In this document: one piece after another, positions 11,172 through 26,147 of the stretch | Position numbering within the stretch: the stretch's first letter is position 1 | How the letters are laid out: each line of letters starts with the position of its first letter | Assembly: GCA_004123355.1 (NCBI GenBank) | Contig: SCHM01000001.1 | Span: 1,356,001 to 1,420,000, forward strand | DNA length: 64,000 nt | DNA from: Amphirosellinia nigrospora | Lineage: Eukaryota; Ascomycota; Sordariomycetes; Xylariales; Xylariaceae | Direction of reading: 5' to 3' | The notes under the pieces: model-generated | The model's input: the letters and a program-made list of their open reading frames with translations, nothing else | Told to the model about the DNA's origin: nothing | The model's database searches: none | Made by a program: the position numbers and the translations under genes

Positions 11172-14100
11172 TTCCCGCTTAAAAAAATATTATAAGTTTA
11201 AATAATCTATTTATTTTTATTAATTAATTAACCGAAGATTTATATTATAAATTACGAACTATAAAAGTAAAAAATTTTTATAGTTTTTTATTTATAGCTT
11301 TTATAATTTTTATACTAGTTAGCTATATTAATTATAATCGGGTTATTTATTTTATTAGTTAAATATTTTAAAAATTTATTATTTATTTTTTAACGTTATT
11401 ATTAAATATAAAACGTAGTTTTTTAATATTTAATATAATTTTTTTTTTTGCTTTAAATAATAAAAAAACAGTAGTTTTTATAATTATCGGATTAAATAGT
11501 TATAAAGTTATTAAAATTATATATATTAAGTTTTTATATTATATAACTTTAATAATATTTTTTTAGTAATTTAACTTTTAAATTTATATAATTTATTTTG
11601 TTTAATAAGCTTTTATAAAGTTTTTAAAGTTTTTTTTTTTAAGGTTTTTTTATATATTTTTAAATTATTAAGTTATAAAAATCGCTAAGTTTAGTTATTA
11701 GAAATTATTTTTAGCCCTAACGCTTTTTTAAATTTTTTAAATATTTTTTAAAAAGCGGTTTTATTAATCCGTCCGCTATTATATTTTTTATATAAACTTA
11801 TTTTAGCTATATTATTTTTTGCTTAATTTGTTATAAATAAAATATATTTAAATATTTATATTTATTTTTATTATATTATGTTAAGTTTTTTATAAATATA
11901 ATAAAACTTTAATTATTGCTATAAATAATTATTATATAAGGCTTTTTTAATATTTTTATTGCTTTTTTTTTTTTATAACTAGCGTTTAATTCGCTATATA
12001 ATTATAAAAACTATATTATTTTTTTAGCTATATTAATTATGTTTTAATATTTAGCTTTATATATTAATAGTATTATAGTTTGCTATAATTTAAATAATTA
12101 GTTAATTATACCGCTATTAAAATTAAAAATATATTTTAAAGTTAATTTTTATATATTTAGATTTTTTTTTTAGTTTATATTAGTTTAGCTTATTAAAAAC
12201 TATAATAATTTTAAAAAATAAAATAATAATTTTTTATATTTAATAAATATTTAAAATTCGTTTAATTATTACTTTATAAATAAATATAAAGTTTAAAACG
12301 TAATAACTAATTATTAATACTATATATATAATATTTAATCGAGTTTTTATTATTAAATATATTAATAATTTTACGCTAAATTAATATTTATATTTTTTAT
12401 TTTTTAAATATATTTATTTTAGCTTAGCTTTTTATAGCTTTATTATTATATAAAATATTTATTAGTTTATAATTTTTTAATCTATATTATATAAATATTT
12501 TATTAATATATTTTTATTAATCGAAATATATAGTTTTGTTTGCTTTATTATATTATATATAAATGCTTAAATAATATTAATATAAGCTTAAGTTTATTAT
12601 TTAGAATTTTTATTTAAGATTATTTTAACGTTATTAATTTTAGTTTATTTTTTTTATTATAAATAAATTATTAACGTAATTATAATAAAAATTTTTGTTT
12701 TATCGTTTATAAATATATTATAATTAGTGCTAATTAGCTTATAACTTAATATAATAAAAATTTAAATAATATTTTAAACTAAACTTTTAAAGCTTATTTT
12801 AAGCTATATAAAGCTTTTTTTAGCTTATAAACTTATTTTATACTATTTTTAAATTTATATAGTTATTTAACGTAAATATTTTTTTTATTTTTTATAAAAA
12901 AACGCTATTTTTATATTTATTTATTTTATTTTTAGATTTTAAGCTATTATTATAACGAATAAAATCTTATAGCTTATTAGCTTAATAACCGAAGTAAATA
13001 TTTTAAAATAATCGATATTTTCGATTTATTTGAATTTTTAAATTATTTATTTTGCTTTATAGCGAATAATTTTATTATTAAAGCTATATTTAAATTTATA
13101 TATTTATTTTTTTTAGTACGTATATATTTTTAGTATATATTATTAATATTTAAGTTTTTTTTAACTAGAAATTTAAATTTAATTTTTATTTTTTTAACTA
13201 TTTTTTTTTATTTAAAATTTTAATATTTTTTTTATTATAAAAAGTTTAATTTTATTATTTTATAACTTTAATATAGCTATTAAAGCTAGTATAATATATA
13301 ATATTTAAACTAAATTAAAAAATAAAAGCTAAAAGTTTTTAAATAAATATTTAAGTTTAAATTTATTAAAAACTTTATTAATAATTTTAAAGTTTAATAG
13401 TTTTTTAATAAATAATATAATTTTATTTAAAAAATATAATAAAAAGTTTATAGTTAGATTTATTATAATATTTTAATTAAAAATAATAATATTTTAGCGC
13501 TTTTATTTTATTAGTAAAAATATAAATTTTTTATTTTTATAACTTTATTAGCCGCGTTATTTATTTAAATATTAATAAAAACTATTTATAATATATTAAA
13601 TAATTACGAAATTTTACTAATTATTATAATATTTTATTTAATATTAAAATATATATTTTATTTTATAGTTTTAATAACCTTGCTATTATTAATTATTATT
13701 TTATAAATAAAATTATTATTATATTTAATTAAAATTTTTAATACTAACTTAAAATCTAGTTTTTTTTATTTAATGTTTAAAAATAAATATTATAGTTTAA
13801 TATTAAATATTTTAATATAAAAAATATTAAGTTTTTAACTATAAGCTTTTTTAAAAAATATAATATTAAATATATTATATAAGCTTTTATTATATAAATA
13901 ATTAATAATTACTATAATTTTAAACTAATATTTTAAATTAATAGCGTTTTTTATTATTATAAATAAAAATTTTTCGCGTATTATAATATTAAAACTTTTA
14001 ACTATATTATTATTTTTATATTATTTTATTAATATTATTTAAATATTTATTTTTTTTTATATAGCTTATTTATTAGCGTTTTTTAAAATAAATTCGTTTG

Positions 14101-14919
14101 TTTTATTTACGTATATAATATAATATTTTTGTTTTTATAGTTCGAAATTAGCTAAATTATTAATAAATTTACTAATATATATTTATATATTAGTTTTATT
14201 TTTTATAAGTTTTAATAAATTTAGCTTATTATATATGTTAATTTAAATAAGCTAATATTTTTTTTTATAGCTTTTAATATAAAAAAATCTATAAATATCG
14301 ATAAATATAATTTTTTTTAAATATTTTTTTTCGCGTAGTTTTTTTTATATAGTTTTTTATATATTTATTTAAAAATATAAAGTTTATAAATATAATAACT
14401 TTAAACGTTATTTATTTTTATACGATTTTTTTTAACTTTAATAATAATTTTCCGCTAAAATAGCTTATTTATTTATATTATAACTTTATAAATAAATTTA
14501 TTATATATATTATTAAAGCTAATAATATTATTCGGGTTATTTTTAGTATAAATAAGTTTTTAAATTATATTATTTAGATCGTAATATTTTTTAAAAAAAA
14601 AATTAAATATAATATCGTTTTTTCGTTAAAAATATTAGTGCTTTTTATTAAAAAATTAAATAACTAAAATAAAATTAACTTTTAATTTTAATATATATAA
14701 AACGTTAGTAAAAATAATTTTAATATAATTATTTTTTATAATATATTTTTAATTAAATTTTTTTGTTTTATTATAAGTATTTTTATTTTTTTAATATTTA
14801 TAATAATAATTTTTTTTAAAATAAGCTTTTTATAATTAATTAGCTTATTTTTGTTTTATATAATATATTAAACGTAGCTTAAATTTAATATTTAGATTTG
14901 CTATAAAAAATAATATTTT
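11172..14919 (-). other. Internal segment of element G, RIP-degraded
   Basis: The segment is 3.7 kb of AT-saturated sequence with almost no C or G on either strand and stops in all frames. The + strand is T-rich, suggesting that the former coding strand was the minus strand. It would hold the 3' portion of the ancient pol region if the orientation is right; no residues can be identified. Confidence 0.6.
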
Positions 14920-15135
14920 TGCTACACTTTAATAAGGGGGTGACCCCCGCAGGGGGTCCCTACTGCAGAGTGGAGCTTATTTTACTAATAAGTGGAGTTT
15001 AGTCCTGTAGATTAGATAAGGAAGCTAAGGACTAGGTAAATCTTCTGCTTTTAGTAGGAGCTTTACTTAGTATTTGTTTTTTTTTTATTATTTAATATAA
15101 ACTTAATATTATATTATTTTTAATAAAGCTTATTA
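14920..15135. repeat. Left LTR of element C (216 bp), partly spared by RIP
   Basis: The LTR starts TGCTACAC and contains alternating G and C runs (GGGGGTGACCCCCGCAGGGG from 14936) that can form two mutually exclusive hairpins. GC content in 14920-15070 is far above the surroundings. It matches 39035-39250 with mainly C/T and G/A differences. Confidence 0.85.
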
Positions 15136-15878
15136 AATAGTACGGTAAATTTTATAATTTTTGTTTTTTAAATTATTTTAGTTTTGTTTTTTTCGGCCGG
15201 TAGTTTATTTATATAGCTACTTTTAATCGTTTTAATAATATTTCGCACCGTTTTATAATTTTTATAGTATTTTAAAAATGCTTAAACTTTGCGCTAGTTT
15301 GTTTTATATCGATTTATATTTTAGTAAAATAAAAAAAGCTTAAAAAAGTTTATATTAACGTTATTTTATATCGATTTATATTTTAATAAAATAATAAAAA
15401 CGCAAAATACTTTAATATTTATTTATTTAAAAAAAACTACGTTATTATTTTATAATTTTATATAGTTTAAATAAAATATAATAATATTAATTTTTAATAA
15501 TTTATATCGAATGGATTAGTTTTTAGTTTAATATTAACGTTATAATTTTTAATATTACGCCGATTTAATTATAACTAAATATTTATGTTTTAATATTATT
15601 TTTAAAATAGCTTTATTATTTTTGTACTAATTATATCTAATTAAAGCCGATATTTATAATAATATGTTATTATTTTATAACTTTAGTTATATTATATTTT
15701 AATTTTTTATACGTTATTTTATAACTTTTATAAAAAAACTAATTATTTATTTTTATTATAATTTATTATTATTTAATAATTTTAGTAAATTTAGCAAAAC
15801 TATTTATTTATATTATATTTTAAATTATTATATAATTTATTATTTTTCGGTATAAAAATATAAATTATAATAATGATA
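15136..15878. other. Internal segment of element C
   Basis: The segment is 743 bp of RIP-degraded, AT-saturated sequence between the C left LTR and nested element A. No coding content survives. Confidence 0.6.
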
Positions 15879-16092
15879 TAGATCTTTAAAGGGAGTGGCA
15901 GGCTTGAACTACCACCCTTTGTGTATGGTTTGTGCGTAAGGGCCTGGTAGGCCGTCAGGCCTGCTAGCTAACTAGCAGCTGCTATATAAAACTTATAAAA
16001 GTAAATTTTGTAGCCGCGCCTATAAAATCTGCATTTAAAGTTTTTATTTTTAAATATTATAGTTATACTTTATTAAAAGTTTTTTTTAAATA
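15879..16092. repeat. Left LTR of element A, largely un-mutated core
   Basis: The core at about 15890-16020 keeps G and C while the partner at 23360-23571 has A or T at the same places. It contains the perfect stem CTGCTAG/CTAGCAG with a 4-nt loop and the sequence GGCCTGGTAGGCC. Being the better-preserved copy, it approximates the ancestral LTR. Confidence 0.88.
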
Positions 16093-19000
16093 GTACTTTT
16101 ATTATTTTATTGTAAAAACTATTATTATTATTTTAATTATTTTTATAATATTATTTTTTAAAGTTAAAAAGCTTTTTTATTCTGCTGGTATTTTCTTACG
16201 TAATTATATTATTGTATAATAATAATCGTTAATAATTTTTAGCTTTTATTTTAGTAAGCAAATATATTTATTATAAGCAAATTTATTAAAATTTATTTTA
16301 ATTTTTTTATTTATTATTTATTTTATTTTATTTACTACTTTTTATAAAAGCTTAGTAATAATGAATATTTAATATTTTATAATTTTTGCTTTATAATTAT
16401 TTAATTATATTTTAATATTATTTATAAAAAATTTAAATATTTAACCGAATAATATATAAACGTTATAGTTTTTTTTATTAATACTGAATTTAAATATATA
16501 TTAAAATATTTTATTTTTTGCTTTGTTTAAAAATTAATTAAGTTTAAATAAACTGTTTAAAATTTTAAGCTTTATTAATTTTAACTATATTATATTTATA
16601 TTTATAAATTAATAAAATTTAAATAAACTATTTAAAATTTATATTTTATTAATTTAATATTTATTTTTTAATTATTTTATTTTATAATTATTTTACTATT
16701 AAAGTACTAAAGTATTAATTATTATTATATTTTTAAAATAATTAAATTTTTTATTTATTTTAATATTTATTTAAATAACTTTATAAAAGTTTAAAATAGC
16801 CAACTAAAAAAAACTTAGCTACTTTTAAAAAATATCTTATTTAATAATAGCTAATAAATAAAAATAAAAACTTTAAAATAGCTTAGCTTAGTTAACTTAA
16901 AAAGTTTATAAATAATAAAAAATTAATAAAATATTTAAAAATAAAATTAATAATAGTTTATATATTATTAATAAAAAAATTAAAAATATTAAAAAACTAT
17001 GTAATTTATTAATAATACTATTTAAATATTCTTCGATTTTTAACGAACTATTTAAAATATTTTTATTAATTTTATTTAATACTATATTTAATTAGCGTAC
17101 TTTTTATAATATAAAAATACTTAGCAAAATAAAAAATAAAAAATATTTAAAAAAAGCAATTATAATACTTAAAACGCCTAAGCAAATACGTATAATAAAT
17201 ATTTTAAATAACCTAAACTCTTTAAACTTATTGGACTTTAATATAATAATAATAATAATAATAGCTTTAAAAAAAAACTTATACTTAACTTTAGTTATAA
17301 ACGAATACTAAAATTAATTATTATTAATAATAAATTATATAAAATTAAATATAAAAATATTAGTTTATTTAACTTTAAATATAATAACCTTAATAATATT
17401 AACGTAGTTACTAATAAAAAAAACTTAATTTTATTAATATTTATTTTTTTTTAATTATATTAAATTATTCTTAAAAAATTTTATTTAAATATTTTATATA
17501 AAATATAACTTTTAAATATATTTTAAATATTATTTATTAATCTTGCTATATTTTAATAAATAATAAAATAACCTTAAAATATTATTATAAATTATAAACA
17601 AAAAATTAAAAAAATATTTAAAAAACTTTAAACTTAATTTATTTTTAATATAATATAACTATTTAATATTTAAACAAATAATGTTTATATTTAAAAATAT
17701 AAAATATAATTAATATAAGTTGCTATAGTTTATTTAATATAAACTATAATATATAAAAGCTATAAAAATACTTGCGTAAAATAATTTTAATTAAAAAAAT
17801 ATTATAACCTAAATATATAATAGTATATTTTTAAAAGTTAAATAATTCGTATAATTATTTTATAAAAATTAAACTTTTAAAAAATATATATATTTTATCG
17901 AAAAAACTAAAAAAAACTTAAATAATATAACGTATAAAATACTTAACAATCGCGCTTTTAATAGTTCTTATTATATTAATAAATTATTATGCTTAAAATC
18001 TCGATAATTTAAAAAATACTATATATAACGATTAAATAAAAATATAATATATTAAATAATAATATATTAATATATTACGCTATAATAACGCTATATTTAT
18101 TTCGAAAACTAGTTATATAGCTATAATTATAATAAATATATTCGCTTTTACAATAATAGCAAAAAAAAACATAATAATAACTAATAATAATAAACGTAAT
18201 AATAAAAATAATAATTAGCAAAATAATCGATAAAATAATTAGCAAAATAATAATTAATAAAAAAAATAATAATAACTTAATAATAATAAATATTAAACGT
18301 TATAATATAAAAAAAAAAATAACTATTAAAATCGTATATATTTTTTTAAACTTTTAAATAATAATAATAATAATAAAATAGCCCTTAAAATAGCTTAAAT
18401 AATAATAGCAATAAAAACGTCGAAAATAAAAACTTATTATTTTACGTACTAAACTTAAAACTAATATATTATTAATATAACGAATAATTTAACGATATTG
18501 CAAATAAACTTAAATATTAACGTATATATTATACTAATATTACTATCGAAAAACTTTATAATAAATCTTTTATTAACTTAATTAAATATATTTATAAATA
18601 CTATAATAAAACATTTTTTTTTTATAATTTTTTTAAACATATTATTTATTATAAATAAACCTAAAAAATATTATTATAAATTATGCTATTATATTAAATA
18701 AATCTATACTAAAAACATAAATAAAAAACAAATAAAAAAATCAAAGCTAATAAAAACTAAAATACTAAATAAAATATATTTATTTTTAATATATTTAAAA
18801 TAGATATAAAAAATAATGCTTTATTTTTAAGCTATTTATTTTTGCTTTAAAATTAACCTTTATTTAAAAATAATAATTTAAAATATATATTAATCCGGGT
18901 ATTAAACATATTATTATTAATTATTTATTTTTAAAATATTTAACCTATATAATAATTTTTCGCTAAAATAATTTTAAAAAACTAGCGAAAAAAAATACGA

Positions 19001-22000
19001 ATAAAAAAATAAGCTAAATTTAAATTTTTTTACTAAAAAATAAATATAAAAAAAAAACTTAAAATTTATTACTTCGTTAAAAAAAATAAATAATTAATAA
19101 TAAATTAAAACTTAATTTTTAATTAATAATAATTCTTTTTATTTTATAAAGCTACGATTAAATATTTAAATTATAGTATAATTTTTATTTAGTTTAATTT
19201 TATATTAAAATTTAAAGCTTAAAGCTAAGGTTATAAATATATATAATAAATAATAAATATAAAAATTAATACTTTAATAAAAAAAACAACGTATATATAT
19301 AATTAATTATAAACTATTACTTATTAACCGTAACTTTTATTTTATAACAATAAACTTAATATTATATATATTATAATTAGCGCAAAAATTTTATATATTA
19401 TATTAATAAAAATATAACCGACCGTATAATAATACTAAATAAAAATATTAAAATAAGCTATATTTATAAAAAAAAAATATAACAAGTTTATAGCTATATT
19501 TTAAAAAAACGTAATAAAAACTTCGCATTAATAGTAGCTATAATAAAAGCTATATATAGCGGATTAGCTAATAATATTTACTTATATTACAAGTACTTAG
19601 TTGTATAATATAATACTTTTAAATATAAAATTTAATATAACGCTAATAATAACTATAATTATAACCGATATAATATTAGCGCATAATAATTAAACTATAA
19701 ATAATTTAGTTAATATAATTACTAATTACTTTAAAGTATTTACGTTAAAAACGCCACTTTTAAATACTATATTTAATATTATATATAAAATCTTTTAGTT
19801 AATCTAATTAATATATTTAATTATATATTTAACCTAATAATATTTATAAATATAATACCTATTAAAAATCTAGAACTATTTAACGCGTTAATTAAACTAT
19901 TTTTATAATATTTATTATATTTAAATTAAACTAAAAATTAAAATATACTTAATTTTTAATATTAAAAAGCTAACTAATATATTAAAATAAATAACTAAAA
20001 AAGTATATATATATATAAAATATTTTTATTAACCGATAAACTTTATAAAATTATTTTAATATATAATATATAAAAAAATAAAATATAATTAATATATTTA
20101 AAATTAATAAATAAAAATTCTATTAATAAAAATTAGCAAAATATTAAATTAAATTTAAATTATATCTATTAAATAACTAAAATTAAAAATTATTAAATAA
20201 AATATATAATAAACTATATAAAAAAATAAAATAAAATAAGTTAATAAATTTATATTTTTTACCTATTTATTATTTATTATATAATAATCCGCGTATAATA
20301 AAAATAAAAGCTAATTATAATAAACTAAAAGCTTTTAACTAAGTTATAATTTTTAATTATTATTTATTTTTATTATAAGCTAATATTATCGGTTTATTAA
20401 AAATAAAAAATTTATAATATTATTAATACTACTAATTTTTCTACTAATTTAAAATATATTTAAATTTTTATAACTAATTTATAATAATTAATAAATATAA
20501 CTTAAAATAATTAACTATAACGCTAATAAAATTCTATAATTTATTAATATATATATATAGTTTATAAATAAACTATTAATTAATTATAAATATTATTATA
20601 AAGTTTTTATTAATAATATTATAATATTTTTAAATACGGCTAAAAAATATAAAAAATATTTATATATAATTTTTTATTATTTTAAAAAAAAAAATTTTAA
20701 TATCGCCTAAAAAATTATTTATCGGATATTTATTAGTTAAACTATTAAGCTTTTATATAAACGCGCTTAATATAATTATAACTAAAAAACGATTAATAAT
20801 ATTTAAAAATTTAGCATTTTTATAATAATTAAAAGTTTTTAAATAATATATTAGTACTATTAGTTTTTAAAAAAACTAATTTTATATTTTACTTAAATAA
20901 TAAAACTTTTATAAAAATAAAAAATAGCACTATTAATAAAAAGCAAAAAAAAAAATAAAATAATAATAAATAATCTTAAAAAACGTAAAACATATTATTA
21001 AACAATATTATAATTTAATACTAGCTAAAATTATATCGTTTAAAGCAATATAAAACGCGATTTATAAAAAAATAATATTATTTTATTATAACTTTATATA
21101 TATTTTATACTTTTAAATTAATATTTATAAAATGTAAATTTAATATAATAATATTTTATTTAAATTTAAAAAATAAATACTAGGCAATAAAATCTTAAAT
21201 ATTATAATATAACTAATTATATATTTTAATTACTACTTTTTAAATATAAAAACAAAATATATTTTCGGAATTAAAAATAGCTTATTTATTTAATTAGCAA
21301 AAAAATTATAAATAATAATTAAATTAAACTAAAAAATAATAATTTAATAAATATTTTAATAAAAAATATTATAAATTAAACTAAACTAAATATTTTAACT
21401 ATTAATCGCGCGAATATTTAACTAATTAATTTATTATATTATTTATTATAATATAAATTATAAGTTTATTATTTTTAAAACGTTTTAATTTTATACTAAA
21501 TATATTTAATCGCTTAAAAATAATAACAAATATATATAACTAAAATAAAAAGCTAACCTAAACTAATAATTTTATTATTTTAAATATTATTTATTATATA
21601 TAACTAAAACTATTATAAACAATAAAATAACTATAAAATTTAAATAAGCTTATAAAAATAATTTTAAGTTCGCTAAAATTTTTTAAATATTAAAAACCTA
21701 ATAAAAACGTTAAATTTTTTTTAAGCCTAGCTATTTTTTTAAAATATATAATAGTTTTATTTATAATAACTATAATAAAATATATTATTTTTATATTTTA
21801 TATAATATAATTAAAAAATTTATATTTTTTATATATAATAATAAATATTATTTTAATATATAGCGTATATTATAAAAACTAAAGCTTTATTAAATCTATT
21901 ATAAAATATATTTTATTAAAAAATATATTAAACATTATTATAGCTATAACGTAAATAAAATAAATAAATAATTATTAATAAAAAATCTATTATTTATTAA

Positions 22001-23359
22001 ATTATTAATTTTATTATTTATATAAACTATTATTATTAATTTTATTCTAGTTATATTAAAAATAAAAGCTATAAAAATATTTTAATAATTAAACAATAAT
22101 AAAATATATTCGCCGAATATAACTAAATAATAATTATAACATATTTTATATTTAAACGTACCTTATTAATTCCTAAAAATAAAAATATATAGCCGAAAAA
22201 TAAAACGCCGCGCTAATAATATAATTATTACTTTTGGACTAAAGAATATTTAAAACTATTATTTTTAATCGAAACAAAAAATTTATATTAAACTTCTAAA
22301 AAAAATCTAGAAAATATTAAATATTTAACTATTAATAACTATAATATATTACTTTTAAGCTAATAAATTATTTAAGCGAAAAAATTAAACAGTTAAAATC
22401 GCAATTAAATATTATTATTTTATAAACTTAAACGTTTATTAGCTTAATATTATATTTTTTTTATAATAAAACTTAAACGTAGCTTATTTAAAAATAATAT
22501 AATTAACTTTTTATAAACAACTATTTAGCTTTAAACTATTTAACGTACTAAAAATCCTAACGGATACTAATATTAAATATTTTAAAAATATAAAATACTT
22601 TTATAATTATTTCTAAAAAAATATTTAACTAATAATAAACTTTATTACTATATATAATAAATATTATTATAATTAATAATATTAATACTTTAAATTTAAA
22701 CTTAGTAATAAAATTTACTTTTAACTATATTCTAGCTATAATTTGCCTAACAAACTATCTAAAAAATATTTATAATAAAAATTAAACTTTAAACTATAAA
22801 ATAATATATAAAACTATTTATATATAAATTAAACTTTTTTCTTAAATATTATATTTATTTAGTTATTTTTATAAAGTATTTACGACTAATTTTTAATAAA
22901 GCTAATCCGTTCGAACGTTTTATATTATTACTAAAACTTATAAAACTAAAAAATAATTTTAATAATAATAATAATTACTATAAAATAAAAATAATCTTTA
23001 ACTATAAATTTAACCGATATAAAAATAGCTTTAATTATTTAATTGAATAAAAAAATAAAGCTATAAATATAATCGCTAAATAATAAAAATTAATTATAAT
23101 ATAATAAAAATCTAGTAAAAAATACTAAAAATATAATAATAGTTGTTTTAACTTTTATATAAAAAATAAAATTAAAAACATTAATATTTTATAATTTATT
23201 AAATAAAGCAAAAATAAACCTTAAAAAATAAATAAATAAAATAAAAAAACTATAACTAAAAAACTTTAAGTTTATATAATTAAATAAATAATTAAATAAA
23301 CTAATATATATAAAAAAAACTACTAAAAGTAATATTTTTTTTATACGCCTAGTATTTAA
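16093..23359. other. Internal region of element A, RIP-degraded
   Basis: The first 0.8 kb is T-rich on the + strand; the remainder is A-rich, with stops in every frame. It should correspond to former gag and pol, but no protein motif can be read with confidence. Confidence 0.6.
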
Positions 23360-23571
23360 TAAATCTTTAAAAAAATAGCAAGCTTAAACTACTACCCTTT
23401 ATATATAGTTTATACGCAAGGGCCTAATAAGCCGTTAAGCTTACTAGCTAACTAGTAGCTACTATATAAACCTATAAAAGTAAATCTATAGCCGCGCTTA
23501 TAAAATCTATATTTAAAGTTCTTTATTTTTAAATATTATAGTTATACCTTATTAAAAGTTTTTTTTAAATA
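23360..23571. repeat. Right LTR of element A
   Basis: It aligns to 15879-16092 almost end to end, with mostly A for G and T for C at the differing positions. The GC core is heavily mutated here. Confidence 0.88.
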
Positions 23572-25511
23572 ATTAATTAATTTATACATTATAAAATAGC
23601 TAACTATAAATATTATATATTATATAATTATTTTATTTTAAAATTTATTTAGATTTTTTATATTTATTATAATATATTTAATAATATTATTTTTAATAGG
23701 TTTTTTTAGTTAGCTATTTTATAAATTATAATTAAAACTTATTTAGAATTTAAAACAGATATTATTATTAAAGCTAAATTAAAAAAAATCGATAGTTTAT
23801 TTTAAAAGCTTAAAAGCTTTATAATCGAATATAAAATTTTAGCTTTAATTAAAAACTTAATACTAAAACTAATTAAAGTTAGTTTTATACTAATATTATT
23901 ATTTAAGCCTAATATATTATTAATAGTTTAAATAATTTATAATAGCTTTAATAAAAAAACCTAATAAAAATCTATATTATTTTTTACTACGCTTTATTAA
24001 GCTATAATATTTAAGCTAATATTACCGCTAAACTTTAACTTATTATTAAAACTACTAGCAGCAATTAAATCTTGTTTATATTTCTAAAATAAAATACTTA
24101 GATTTTAATATACTAAAAAAACATAAATATAACTATTTATATTAAATCTTAATATATTTATTTATTTTAAGCTTATTTATAATTTTAAAATAATAAATTA
24201 AAAACTTATTTTAGCGAATAATTAAAAAATAAAAATTATTTATTTATTTTTAATAAACTTAAAATAATAATTAAATATAAAATTATATTAAAAAAAGTTT
24301 AAATAATAAAATAATTAGTTTAATATTATTATATATTAAATAGCGGCTTAAAAAACCTATTTATTTTATTAATAAATATTATTAATATAAACTAAAAAGT
24401 TAAAATATCGAATTAATATTAATTAAGCTAGTTATAAAGTAAAATAAATTAATAAAAAAATTTTAAAATTAAAAGCTAAAAGTCGATTTTTAAATCGATT
24501 TTTAAGCTAATAAACTTTAGTTTATTTTTATATTAAGCCGGTTTTATAAATATAAATATAAATATTATTAATAAATATTACGCGTTTATTATATAAACGA
24601 TTTAATTAAATATATAAATTACCGCTAATAAATATATTAGCTATAGCTATATATATAATTATAACTAGTGTATTTTTTTAATAAAAGCGTTAGCAATTAA
24701 TATTAAAATATATTATTATTAGCTAAACAATCATAATAATATAATAATTCGATAATATTATTATAATAAAAACAACTATAATATTAAATTAATAACTTTT
24801 AATATATTAATTTTATTTTTAAATAGTTATTTTTATTACTTTTATTTATATATTAACCGGAGTTTTTACTAAATATATATTAATTAAATCTTAAACGTTT
24901 TAAACAATATATTTTTATAATAATTTAATATTTATAATATATATAGCACTAATAATTTATATAGCGCTAATAATAATAACGTATATTAAACTAACTAAAA
25001 ATATAAAATATTAATTTTTATATAAATATTTAAAAATCTTTATATTTAAATATAGCTTATATAATTTATAAATAATATATATTTAATATTTTTAGTACTT
25101 TTTAATATTTTATAACTTTTACCTAAAAATAGCTAATATAAAGCTTTAATATATAATTTAATTTATAAGTTTAATAATTAAAAAAACTTTTAATTTTAAT
25201 TTTTTAAATAGTTTAATAAAAAAGCCGAATAAATTTCTTATTTTATATTAATAGTTTAATAAAGCTTAAAAATAAATAGTTTTTAATATTTAATATTTAA
25301 TTATATTTAGAACTTATTATTAAAGCGCTTTTATAAAAATCCTAATAATAATAATAATAATATAATAATATAATATTAATAACTAAAACAATTAAATAAT
25401 ACTAAATAAACTTATATTAAATGTAAACTATATAAACTATTATGTCCGCTATATAATTTAAAAGATTTTTATAATAAAATTTTTATAAAGTTAAATAAAA
25501 TATAATAAAAT
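23572..25511. other. Internal segment of element C
   Basis: The segment is 1.9 kb of AT-saturated sequence, mostly A-rich on the + strand from about 23.75 kb, between nested elements A and B1. No surviving reading frame. Confidence 0.6.
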
Positions 25512-25791
25512 TGTTAGGTAGCTAAGGAGTACAATATTATATATATAAAAGGTAAAATAAATATTTATATATATCGATTTATTTTTTTTAATTATTCGTA
25601 CGAAAGCTAAGCTTTTATACGGAGAATTTTTTATATAAAAAGAATTTTGCTGCAGTATATTATATAACCGAATTAAGCGGACATATTAGCCGATTTTATT
25701 ATACGAACAACTAATATTATAATTAATAATTAGCTATATATAGTTAATACTAATATATTAACTTTATATAAATAATATTATAATTATAATA
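25512..25791 (-). repeat. Left LTR of B1
   Basis: It starts TGTTAGGTAGCTAAGG and ends TAATA (probably TAACA before RIP). It shares sequence with four other copies in the window at 32418, 34806, 42559 and 49544. Confidence 0.9.
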
Positions 25792-26113
25792 TTAGCTTTT
25801 TTTTTTTTAGCTATAGCGTGCTTTTATACGATTTTTGCTTAATATAAAAAATTTAAACGTAAAAAAATATTAAATATATTATATAATAAATATATAAATA
25901 AAAAAGCGCCCGATAATATATTAAATTGTTATTTTTTTAAAATATTTAATGCTTATATAACTGTATATAAAAAAAAGGTTAATAAGTATAAATAAAAAAG
26001 CTAATTTATATACTATTATATATAATTTTTTATTTAATTTGTTTAAATATTTTAAAAGATTAAGTAATATATTATTTTTATATTTGCTACTATATATAGA
26101 TAAGTTATTTTTA

Positions 26114-26117
<4 letters not shown>

Positions 26118-26145
<28 letters not shown>
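26118..26145. repeat. Poly-T tract inside B1 (28 T)
   Basis: An uninterrupted T run followed by ACGCGCG and a TA-rich microsatellite. The same tract occurs at the matching place in B2 (43185-43209), so it is a family feature and not an assembly artefact. Confidence 0.85.

Positions 26146-26147
<2 letters not shown>

Larger units (their letters stand above)
15879..23571. mobile_element. Element A: 7.7-kb LTR retrotransposon nested in C
   Basis: Direct repeats of 214 bp (15879-16092) and 212 bp (23360-23571) bound about 7.3 kb of internal sequence, a typical full-length size. From about 16.9 kb to the right LTR the + strand is strongly A-rich, so the lost coding strand was probably +. I see no matching target duplication (TGATA against ATTAA), so one boundary may be off by a few bases or the flanks rearranged. 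All frames are closed by RIP-type mutations. Confidence 0.8.
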
